Shown here in pieces: positions 1 to 6,527 of a stretch of DNA of 64,000 nucleotides. A program made the position numbers and the translations under genes. The first letter of the stretch is position 1, and every line of letters starts with the position of its first letter. This DNA comes from Novosphingobium album (ex Hu et al. 2023) (lineage in GTDB: Bacteria; Pseudomonadota; Alphaproteobacteria; Sphingomonadales; Sphingomonadaceae): the NCBI RefSeq assembly GCF_022832385.1, contig NZ_JALHLE010000009.1, forward strand, positions 62,001-126,000, read 5' to 3'. The notes under the pieces were generated by a model. That model was not told where the DNA came from and made no database searches. It saw only the letters and a program-made list of their open reading frames with translations.

Positions 1-226
1 CATCCACCTTGAGCACTTCGAGGCGATTGGCGATCTCCCGGACCGAGCGGGTCACCGAAGATTGCTTACGGAACGGGATGGCCCCCTGTTCGCCCGCAGC
101 CTTCTTGACCGCAGTCCAGTCTCCCAGCTCCTGATAAAGGCGTGCGATCGCAACGCTCTCGTTCAGGAACAGGCCGCCGGTGCTAAAGGACATCCGATAT
201 TTCGGGGTCTTCGACTTCAGAATCAT
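1..226 (-). CDS. brxA: BrxA-like (DUF1819) protein of a BREX defence system, 5' part only
   Basis: The first 75 codons of a minus-strand gene run off the left edge of the window. The translation begins MILKSKTPKYRMSFSTGG and continues with LFLNESVAIARLYQELGDW and then RSVREIANRLEVL. This pattern (short basic start, SF-TGG-LF, ES-x-A-LY-x-LGDW, arginine-rich helix) is what I recall of BrxA/DUF1819, a protein of about 200 residues. BrxA is the first gene of BREX operons, which block phage replication with the help of PglX methylation. The gene points out of the window, as expected if brxB, brxC, pglX and pglZ follow to the left. The frame stays open upstream to an ATG at 370, but that extension does not resemble the family, so I chose the start at 226. 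Family assignment is from memory of the motif, not from a search. Confidence 0.7.
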   Translation of the reverse strand, partial: MILKSKTPKYRMSFSTGGLFLNESVAIARLYQELGDWTAVKKAAGEQGAIPFRKQSSVTRSVREIANRLEVLKVD

Positions 227-849
227 GAGTTGGCGCCATTTCCATTCTCGTTCACAATTAGCCCCGACCCACGGATCGATTTTGGATCCATCCAGAAAGT
301 TGACTCTCAAATCGCCTAACTGGGAATAGCGCCCGCAGCAATCAGCTTGTAGCCGCCATGGCTGGCGCATGGTCAAATGGGAAGATCAGAGGCAAAGGGT
401 GATGGTGTCAATCGGCGCGGAACCGGGGGCCGGGATCGGCGTCCAATCGGTGGCCGTGCATATTACCCATGTTGATGCCGTGGGACCATTTCCGAATAGT
501 CAACTTAAATCGACAACGTAGCGTCAACTACCGAGGCTTGCCTGAACATATCAATGAGGTTGATACTGTCCAACACGACCGGACATCCTAACAGGTTCCT
601 CGGACAATCAGGCAATCATTCAAATAGCGGCATTACACTTTAACGAACATTATGAGAAATGTGAAAAATTTACCCATCTAATCATACGAAGCGCTGGGAT
701 AAAGCGACAAAATGTCCCTCTCCTGATCAGCAAGCTCCAGGAAAAGTGATTGGTGATCATCATCATCACCATTCTCACCTTCCGCGAATTTGATCTGTCC
801 GCTTCTCGATCGCATCAACGCGCCACCGCGACATCATCGAGACGGGCAA
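227..849. other. AT-richer intergenic stretch upstream of brxA
   Basis: About 620 bases without a convincing gene. The stretch 500-750 is visibly richer in A and T than the rest of the window, as is usual for island promoter regions. It should contain the promoter of the brxA operon, but I cannot point to a clear -35/-10 pair. No RNA gene or array of repeats was seen. Confidence 0.5.
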
Positions 850-1092
850 TGACAGCTGGGGGTTCAAAAACTGGAACTGAACCAAAAACCCCTTCCCCCG
901 GACCCCCATCCCCGGCGGTTAACCCGGTGGGTCAACAGGGACCTCCCACGGACGCCGCCGCCAGCACACCTGACGGTGCGCGTCGTCGTCCGTGGGCCCC
1001 TCCTATCGACTACCGGGATAACCGCCTGACTACCGAAAGGTGGGGTCAATATTGGGCGCCGATAGGGGGTCAGTTTTGCGCGCCGGTTGACA
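850..1092. mobile_element. IS21-like end remnant (non-coding)
   Basis: Two 20-bp direct repeats lie at 1042-1061 (GGGGTCAATATTGGGCGCCG) and 1066-1085 (GGGGTCAGTTTTGCGCGCCG), matching at 17 of 20 positions and 24 bp apart. They are followed by GTTGACA, so that the minus strand begins TGTCAACCGGCG. Ends starting with TG and holding several ~20-bp repeats are typical of IS21-family elements. The left limit at 850 (TGACAGCTGG) is a guess based on a weakly similar end. There is no istA or istB reading frame, so this would be a remnant or a non-autonomous derivative. No target-site duplication was found. Confidence 0.35.
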
Positions 1093-1300
1093 ACACGGAG
1101 TTGGTTAGGTTGGGCAGTGGGACGATGCAAAGCGGATAACTAATCCTATTGCGATCCTAACCTAACATGACCTGATAAACACCACCCATGGTGGTAGCTA
1201 TATGCGTAGTGGATCGCAACACGAACGAAATTGGCTATTTTCCGCCATTGTCACCGACTGTTGTATTGATTTTCAATACACCTTCGAACATCAAATGTAG

Positions 1301-1828
1301 CTAATCTTCGTCAATCGTACTGGAATCCAATACCGGCAATTGACCGCTCGACCGGGCTTTCCGATGAGCTTTCAATGCTGATTGACCGCGCTCCATGCGT
1401 TTGCGAGGTTGCGTTTTGGGCTCAGGTTCACACTCAAGAAATTCCCACGATGGGGCTTTGCGGCCAGGACCGGCCAACCATGTAAGACGCCAGCAACGCG
1501 CCCTCGAGCTTTCTTTGGCCTTTACTTGGAAAAAGGCATCCTCAGTCATCTGGATGAAGCCCAGCTCTTGAAGCGTGGCGAATGACCGCCGGGCAGCATT
1601 TACGTCGGCCACCCCCATCCGCGCGGCACCGTCACGAACACTGAGGTAGAGGCTACCGTTATTCTGGCCGTTGTAGAGCATGACCAATTCGACAAGAAGG
1701 GCCCGATCGTTCGGACTCAACGCACGGTACGCGTTGCTATTGAGGATCCTGTAGTCCAACCGGACGAAACGACTAGTGTCGTTTCGTCCGGTCACATTCG
1801 GTTTTTTCGGCCTTTGGCGCTTAGCCAT
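1301..1828 (-). CDS. island protein with a winged-helix-like N-terminal half, function unknown
   Basis: The protein has 175 residues. After a basic start (MAKRQRPKKP) it reads like a replication-initiator or helix-turn-helix protein: RFVRLDYRILNSNAYRALS, then SLYLSVRDGAARMG and RRSFATLQELGFI, a helix-turn-helix followed by a wing. The C-terminal third is basic and of low complexity. Similar genes often sit beside integrase and AlpA genes on alphaproteobacterial islands, which fits here. I chose the ATG at 1828; a TTG at 1852 in the same frame is the alternative. Its codons near the start contain a 15-bp perfect inverted repeat (1759-1792). A DNA-binding or replication role is an inference. 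Confidence 0.65.
   Translation of the reverse strand: MAKRQRPKKPNVTGRNDTSRFVRLDYRILNSNAYRALSPNDRALLVELVMLYNGQNNGSLYLSVRDGAARMGVADVNAARRSFATLQELGFIQMTEDAFFQVKAKESSRARCWRLTWLAGPGRKAPSWEFLECEPEPKTQPRKRMERGQSALKAHRKARSSGQLPVLDSSTIDED
1759..1792. repeat. perfect 15-bp inverted repeat inside a coding region
   Basis: The left arm ACCGGACGAAACGAC (1759-1773) and the right arm GTCGTTTCGTCCGGT (1778-1792) are exact reverse complements around a 4-base loop, TAGT. The repeat lies within the early codons of the winged-helix-like gene. It could be a binding site for the protein itself, a replication or transfer site, or an mRNA hairpin. Confidence 0.9.
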
Positions 1829-2048
1829 TATTGAGTGCCCGGTGCTTCCCAATAAGGAAACGACACGTCATTGCGCGGTCAACGAGGTGATCGAAATAGA
1901 GCTTAGCCATCGCGATCCTCCATGAAGGCAATGGAGGCCAAGATGCTCGCAACAGCAGGACGGACGAGGTAGCGGCAAATCAAAGTTTGCTTCTGAAGTT
2001 CGCGATGCGTAAGATCGTTGCGGAAACGCGTGCTACAGCTGTTCCGCA

Positions 2049-2072
2049 AAACCCCGCCCAGTGGCGGGGTTT
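2049..2072 (-). terminator. Rho-independent terminator after the excisionase gene
   Basis: A perfect 10-bp stem (AAACCCCGCC / GGCGGGGTTT) with a 4-base loop starts 18 bases after the stop codon of the AlpA-like gene. Read on the minus strand, the 3' arm runs into TTTT, giving a standard intrinsic terminator. Confidence 0.8.
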
Positions 2073-2090
2073 CGCTTTTCTGGTCCATGC

Positions 2091-2279
2091 TCACACCTTT
2101 CCGGCAATCAGCGCGTTCAGCGAAGATGCCGGGATCAATGCCCGGCCATTAACCCGGACGCTTTCCAGCTTCTTTTGGGCGATGAGAACATAAATGGTGC
2201 TGCGAGACAGACTTGTGGCCGCAACCGCTTCCTTGATAGAATAAGCCACTTTGTGGCGGTAGGCGTCGTCATTCTTCAT
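2091..2279 (-). CDS. AlpA-like excisionase / helix-turn-helix regulator
   Basis: This 62-residue protein is one helix-turn-helix domain: YSIKEAVAATSLSRSTIYVL, then IAQKKLESVRVNGRALIPAS. It is the compact form used by AlpA and excisionase (HTH_17) proteins, which control integrase expression or excision direction of P4-type islands. It lies upstream of the winged-helix-like gene and downstream of the integrase gene, on the same strand. A GGAG ribosome site precedes the ATG at 2279. The site is partly inside a hairpin (2280-2314), so its translation may be controlled. A terminator at 2049-2072 follows it. Confidence 0.8.
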   Translation of the reverse strand: MKNDDAYRHKVAYSIKEAVAATSLSRSTIYVLIAQKKLESVRVNGRALIPASSLNALIAGKV

Positions 2280-2314
2280 TGGACTGCTCCGTACGTTGTG
2301 GGAACAGCAGTCCA
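2280..2314 (-). promoter_or_regulatory. hairpin abutting the excisionase start codon
   Basis: The arms TGGACTGCT and AGCAGTCCA (plus positions 2280-2288 and 2306-2314) are exact reverse complements, 9 bp with a 17-base gap. On the minus-strand mRNA the second arm ends at the base before the ATG and overlaps the end of the GGAG ribosome site. It may block translation when folded, or be a dyad operator in DNA. Confidence 0.55.
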
Positions 2315-2393
2315 GTTATCGGACAAGCGAAGGGATTTTCACCTAACTCGCAATTGGATTTTAGGGCCCCTCAGGGACCTAGAGAAAATCCAC

Positions 2394-2972
2394 CTATTTG
2401 AGAATTTTATGATGGGCTGGAGCCTCGAATTCGTCGAACTCTCGGATTAGCTCAGCCAAAGATGACGATGACTGCCTCAAACAATCCTGTGGCTCGCGCT
2501 TCGTAGCATCAGCGTAAAGATAGACAACTTCCAGAGTAAATTCGTCAATGCAGGAAAATTCTCCTGCCTCTTCCTTAACTTTCTCAATCCAATTGGCGAC
2601 ATTGCGAGCTAATGTTACAGCACGTTCTACGGTCTTCCTACCCAGAAGATAGAGCTCAGTGCCATACTCGATAGCATCTACGTATCCAATTTGATCAACC
2701 CTTTGACTGACATCGCGACCAATTTTGAGACGGTCGCGCCTCAATTTGAATGCACGGACAACTTTTCCGTACGCTTTCTCACTTGCCTTCAGAGCAAGCT
2801 TCTTAGATTTGCCCTCCAATACATCTGCAAGAAGTGCCCGCGTTCGCGGCTCGATCGGCTGATGCGATCGCAAAAGCTTGGCAATGTCAGCTTCTGGCGT
2901 CGCCGAGAAGCCGCCAAGTGCCAATTGTGCCAAAAGGTTATAGTCTACCTGACCTAATCCGGAGCGAGCCAT
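2394..2972 (-). CDS. hypothetical island protein
   Basis: I do not recognise this 192-residue protein. It starts at an ATG (MARSGLGQVDYNLLAQLAL), 20 bases after the integrase stop codon, so it is probably co-transcribed with the integrase gene. It is soluble in appearance, with a lysine- and arginine-rich middle (KSKKLALKASEKAYGKVV, RRDRLKIGRD) and an acidic end. There is no signal peptide and no membrane segment. Base composition is lower in GC than the core genes, as in the rest of the island. Confidence 0.6.
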   Translation of the reverse strand: MARSGLGQVDYNLLAQLALGGFSATPEADIAKLLRSHQPIEPRTRALLADVLEGKSKKLALKASEKAYGKVVRAFKLRRDRLKIGRDVSQRVDQIGYVDAIEYGTELYLLGRKTVERAVTLARNVANWIEKVKEEAGEFSCIDEFTLEVVYLYADATKREPQDCLRQSSSSLAELIREFDEFEAPAHHKILK

Positions 2973-2992
2973 TCAAGCACCGTTGCCTAACA

Positions 2993-4216
2993 TCAGAGCA
3001 CTGAACTGACTGAAAGTCGCACAATGTCGGCGCCATGGCGGAGCTGATCAAGATAATCGCTCCACCATTGCGCCATCTCAACACGCTCTTTCCAGTGAGC
3101 ACCACGATGGTAGGCAGCGCGCACCCTGTCTTCATCGCCATGCGCAAGAGCACGCTCGATAGCATCTGGGTGCCATTTTCCACTTTCGTTTAGTAGTGTG
3201 GAAGCCATTGCCCGGAATCCATGAGCAGTCATTTCATCGCCAGAGAAGCCGAGGCGCCGCAAACCTCCATTAATCGTGTTTTCAGACATAGGCCGGCGGC
3301 TCGATCTAATTGAAGGAAAGACGTATCCGCTCGGGCCAGTGATGGCGTGAACTTCACTTAGGATCTCGATTGATTGGCGCGAGAGCGGGACTTGGTGTGC
3401 CTTTCGCATTTTCATTTTCACGCCAGGAATGGTCCAGAGGCCCACGCCAAGATCAATCTCTTGCCATTCAGCATGACGCAGCTCACCAGGCCGAACAAAA
3501 ACATTTGCCGATAGTTGCATGGCAAGCTTCGTAAGAACTTGCCCCTCATATCCATCTATTGCGCGCAATAGCTCACCGGCCCGCTTTGGGTCGATAATTG
3601 CACCGTAATGCTTCGGTGTCGGCGCCGTGAGCGCACCACGCAGGTCTCGACTAGGATCATAGGTTAAACGAGCCGTGGCAACCGCGTAGCGGAAAATGCG
3701 GCCCGAAAGCTGCAATACCCTCCGCGCCGTCTCGTAATTGCCCTTGGCTTCAATCCGCCGAAGAACGGCTAGAAGATCGGGGACGGTGATATCAGAGATA
3801 GGCATCTTCGCGATAACCGTTCCCATTCTTGAAACATAGTATTCGCTCTTGTCCGCAGTCGAATCAGAAAGACCTTCCCGCCTTCGTTTCTCGAGAAACT
3901 CCTTAGCAACCTCACCGAAAGTGTTGGCGGCAGAAACCTTCGCCAAATGCCTAGCCTGCTGTTTTTCGCGCGCAGGATCCTTACCCTCTGCAAGTAATTC
4001 ACGCGCCTCATCGCGCCGCTTGCGCGCATCACTCAGACCAATCTCTGGATAGCCGCCAAAGGCGAGTTTCTTTTCACGGCCATCGACCCGAAATTTGAGG
4101 CGCCAAAGCTTCCCACCTGACGGAGTAACCAGAAGGTACAGACCGCCACTGTCGGCAAGCTTGTATTCCCTTTCGCGCGGTTTGGCGTTTCGGACGGTTA
4201 CATCAGTGAGCGCCAT
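2993..4216 (-). CDS. P4-type tyrosine integrase
   Basis: The protein has 407 residues. The N-terminal DUF4102 domain (MALTDVTVRNAKP, then GGLYLLVTPSGGKLWRLKF) is typical of P4-family integrases. A SAM-like core-binding domain follows, then the catalytic domain with Arg in FVRPGELRHAEW, the HxxR box in AHGFRAMAS, His in LAHGDEDRVR and the nucleophile Tyr near residue 369 in AAYHRG. It inserts or excises the island at the 3' end of the adjacent tRNA-Val gene. I chose the ATG at 4216, with GAGAGG upstream, over a longer start because the family begins at this motif. All catalytic residues are present, so it should be active. Confidence 0.93.
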   Translation of the reverse strand: MALTDVTVRNAKPREREYKLADSGGLYLLVTPSGGKLWRLKFRVDGREKKLAFGGYPEIGLSDARKRRDEARELLAEGKDPAREKQQARHLAKVSAANTFGEVAKEFLEKRRREGLSDSTADKSEYYVSRMGTVIAKMPISDITVPDLLAVLRRIEAKGNYETARRVLQLSGRIFRYAVATARLTYDPSRDLRGALTAPTPKHYGAIIDPKRAGELLRAIDGYEGQVLTKLAMQLSANVFVRPGELRHAEWQEIDLGVGLWTIPGVKMKMRKAHQVPLSRQSIEILSEVHAITGPSGYVFPSIRSSRRPMSENTINGGLRRLGFSGDEMTAHGFRAMASTLLNESGKWHPDAIERALAHGDEDRVRAAYHRGAHWKERVEMAQWWSDYLDQLRHGADIVRLSVSSVL

Positions 4217-4385
4217 ATGTGTGGGGGCCTCTCTACAACCTCGAATTGCAAAGGGCCCCAAAAAGGCCCCCGATGCGGAATGGCTGCAGACAAACGCGAG
4301 TGGACACCCTCAGCCATGAGAGCTCAAAATATCCTACTTTTCTGAAGGTTGTCCAGACGAACATGGACATTGCCGGATGGGAATA

Positions 4386-4461
4386 TGGTGGGCGGTGAGG
4401 GGCTCGAACCCCCGACCCTCTCGGTGTAAACGAGATGCTCTACCAACTGAGCTAACCGCCC
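4386..4461 (-). tRNA. tRNA-Val (anticodon UAC)
   Basis: The cloverleaf folds fully: acceptor GGGCGGT pairs with ACCGCCC, the D arm is GCTC/GAGC, the anticodon stem TCTCG/CGAGA holds the loop TTTACAC with anticodon TAC, and the T arm has TTCGAGC. The 3' CCA is encoded (plus 4386-4388 is TGG). Its 3' end faces the integrase gene, which marks it as the likely attachment site of the island. Confidence 0.95.
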
Positions 4462-4548
4462 GGCACGCCGGAAACCGCGCATTTAGGGTAATTCTGGCTC
4501 ACGTCAACCGGCACATCGCCCGTCACCGCTGACAACACCATCGCGCCT

Positions 4549-5334
4549 TCAGACGGGCAGATCATTCGGCGTCCAGTCGGGATCGCGCTTTTCCATGAAC
4601 GCTCGCATTCCCTCGCGCGGTTCCCGGCCGTACGCGAGGCTGGCAAACATCGTTTCGTAGTCGATCGGCGGGTACTGCTGGTTGAGCATTCGCTTGGTGT
4701 GGGCGCGAGCTTCAGGGGCAGTGCGCAGTATCTCACAGGCGGCCCGCAAGGCTTCCACTTCCAGTGCATCATGCGCCACAAGCCGCGAGAACAGTCCCAT
4801 GCCATGCGCCTCGGTCGCCTCGATCCGTCGCGCGGACAGGATCACGTCCCGCGCGCGCGCCATGCCGATATGCGCCGGCAGCATCGCGGCGTAACTGGCA
4901 TCGATGATCCCCCGAAGCAGCTCTGGCACGCGAAACGTGGCCCGGTCCGAGACGACGGCGATGTCCGCCATCATCGCGATCAGCAGTCCACCGCCCTGAC
5001 AGATGCCGTTCACGGCCGCGATCACCGGCTGCATCGATTCGCGAATGGCCAGGAACGGGAGGCTCTCATGAGTCAGGCCCTGCGGCACGGGCTCCTCCCC
5101 CGCTTCGTAGCGGCCGCCGAGATCGCCACCAGCGGAAAAGCTGTCACCGGTCCCGGTAATGATGAGCGCGCAGGGTTCCTTGAACGAATTGACCAGCCGA
5201 ACCGCCCGCTTGAGCCCGAAATACATCGCCGGGGTCAGAGCGTTTCGCGCGCTTGGGCGATCAATGCGGCACCAAACGACCGGTCCCTGCCGTTCCAGCT
5301 TCAGTGATTGCGTTCCCACATCGTATTCGCTCAT
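4549..5334 (-). CDS. enoyl-CoA hydratase/isomerase family protein
   Basis: The protein has 261 residues, the normal length for a crotonase-fold enzyme. The oxyanion-hole motif is GDSFSAGGDLGG, and the central motif is NGICQGGGLLIAMMADIA followed by RVPELLRGI. The second acidic position (PEL) is kept, but the first usual Glu after GGGL is Leu, so substrate and reaction may differ from a classic hydratase. It probably acts on an acyl-CoA in a catabolic route. The ATG at 5334 has GGGGAGAG upstream and is preferred to longer starts. It is divergent from an APH-type kinase gene with a 53-base gap, which suggests shared control. Confidence 0.88.
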   Translation of the reverse strand: MSEYDVGTQSLKLERQGPVVWCRIDRPSARNALTPAMYFGLKRAVRLVNSFKEPCALIITGTGDSFSAGGDLGGRYEAGEEPVPQGLTHESLPFLAIRESMQPVIAAVNGICQGGGLLIAMMADIAVVSDRATFRVPELLRGIIDASYAAMLPAHIGMARARDVILSARRIEATEAHGMGLFSRLVAHDALEVEALRAACEILRTAPEARAHTKRMLNQQYPPIDYETMFASLAYGREPREGMRAFMEKRDPDWTPNDLPV

Positions 5335-5387
5335 GGTTCTCTCCCCATCTTGCCGGCAAAGGCTAACGTGGGGAGGAGAGACAGACC
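5335..5387. promoter_or_regulatory. divergent promoter region
   Basis: The 53 bases separate the start codons of the enoyl-CoA hydratase gene (minus) and the kinase-like gene (plus). Each gene has its own purine-rich ribosome site here (GGGGAGAG and GGGGAGGAGAG). The promoters must overlap or lie inside the neighbouring genes; I see no clear -10 box. Confidence 0.4.
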
Positions 5388-6440
5388 ATGGCGAATGCAC
5401 GGCCGCTTCCGGTTGAAATCGGCGATATCACCGAGGCGTGGCTTTCGTCCGCATTGGGCTGCACCGTCTCGTCAGTGCGGATCGCAGACGTCAACAACGG
5501 CACCTGCACGAAGATCCGGCTGGCACTGGTCACGGACAATCCGGCGGTTCCTGTGACTCTGATCCTCAAGGGCGGGTTCGAACCGCACAGCCGGATGATG
5601 GACTACATGCATGCCAACGAAGTGCACGCCTATGCCGATGTCGCGCCGATGTCGCCGCTGCGCCAGCCCCGATGTTTCTTTGCGGGATTCGATGCGGAGC
5701 GGCAGCAGGGCATCGTCATCATGGAGGACCTTGTCGCACGCGGTGTGACCTTCCTTCACCCGCAGCAGCCCCGCTCGCCGGAAGAAGTCGCCCAGCGGCT
5801 GGAAAGACTGGCGAAGCACCATGCCATGACGCTGGGGCGCCCCGGGGACTTCGCGCCGCAAGGCCGTTTCGACTGGGCGGGCGACATGATCGACGGGTTC
5901 TACCGCTATGGCGAGACAATCCTCACACCACCGGTCTGGCATGGCTTCGTTGAGAGCGCGCGCGGCGCGGCGGCATCGGTGCGGTTCCACGGCCTCGACT
6001 GGTTCCTCGATACGCTCGGCAAGCTCTCACGCTTCGGCAAGACTGTGCCGCGCGCGCTGCTCCATGGCGACACCCACCTGGGCAATCTCTATATCGACAC
6101 CGATGGCGAGCCGGGATTCTTCGACAGCCAGCCCCATCTGGGGCCCGTCATGGCCGAAGTTGCCTATCATGTGACCGGTGCGCTCGACATGGCGGACCGG
6201 CGCGCGAACGAACGCGAGCTTGTCGCACATTACCAAGCGGCGATGGAGGCCGAAGGCCACACCCTGCCCCCGCTCAGCGAGCTTATGCAGCAGTACGCGG
6301 CCTTCCTTGCCTTCGGTTACGCCATCTTTCTGGTCAACGCCTCGGATTTCCAGCCCGAGGCGATCAATACCGCCTACACCGCCCGCTTCTCCTGCGCGAT
6401 GCTGGATAACGATACGCTGGGCATGATCGCCGCACTGTAA
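5388..6440 (+). CDS. aminoglycoside-phosphotransferase-like (APH family) kinase
   Basis: The protein has 350 residues. The catalytic loop HGDTHLGNLY (HGDxxxxN) and the metal-binding Asp in GFFDSQPHLG are those of the APH / choline-kinase fold. In catabolic gene clusters of sphingomonads and actinobacteria such proteins are common beside acyl-CoA enzymes, and are more likely to act on a small metabolite than on an antibiotic. It has a strong ribosome site (GGGGAGGAGAG) and is divergent from the enoyl-CoA hydratase gene. The real substrate cannot be told from the sequence. Confidence 0.85.
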   Translation: MANARPLPVEIGDITEAWLSSALGCTVSSVRIADVNNGTCTKIRLALVTDNPAVPVTLILKGGFEPHSRMMDYMHANEVHAYADVAPMSPLRQPRCFFAGFDAERQQGIVIMEDLVARGVTFLHPQQPRSPEEVAQRLERLAKHHAMTLGRPGDFAPQGRFDWAGDMIDGFYRYGETILTPPVWHGFVESARGAAASVRFHGLDWFLDTLGKLSRFGKTVPRALLHGDTHLGNLYIDTDGEPGFFDSQPHLGPVMAEVAYHVTGALDMADRRANERELVAHYQAAMEAEGHTLPPLSELMQQYAAFLAFGYAIFLVNASDFQPEAINTAYTARFSCAMLDNDTLGMIAAL

Positions 6441-6449
6441 ATACAGAAA

Positions 6450-6479
6450 GGCCCGGCGCGCCACGCAGGCTGCCGGGCC
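6450..6479. terminator. bidirectional terminator
   Basis: An 8-bp GC stem (GGCCCGGC / GCCGGGCC) lies between two convergent genes. On the minus strand it is followed by TTTCTGTATTT, and on the plus strand it is preceded by AAA. It probably serves the kinase gene and the receptor pseudogene. Confidence 0.7.
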
Positions 6480-6527
6480 GTCTTGCGAACAGGTCCCGTC
6501 CGCGTACCGCGAACGGGACGATCCGGA

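Noticed and set aside
226-370. Longer start for the BrxA-like gene at 370
   Set aside because: The extra 48 residues do not look like the family start, and no ribosome site precedes the ATG at 370.
750-1139. Open frames on both strands across the IS21-like remnant
   Set aside because: Both cover the repeat sequence, lack ribosome sites and have a codon content unlike the rest.
1903-2094. 63-codon minus-strand open frame after the excisionase gene
   Set aside because: It contains the intrinsic terminator of the excisionase gene within its codons (2049-2072) and has no family motif.
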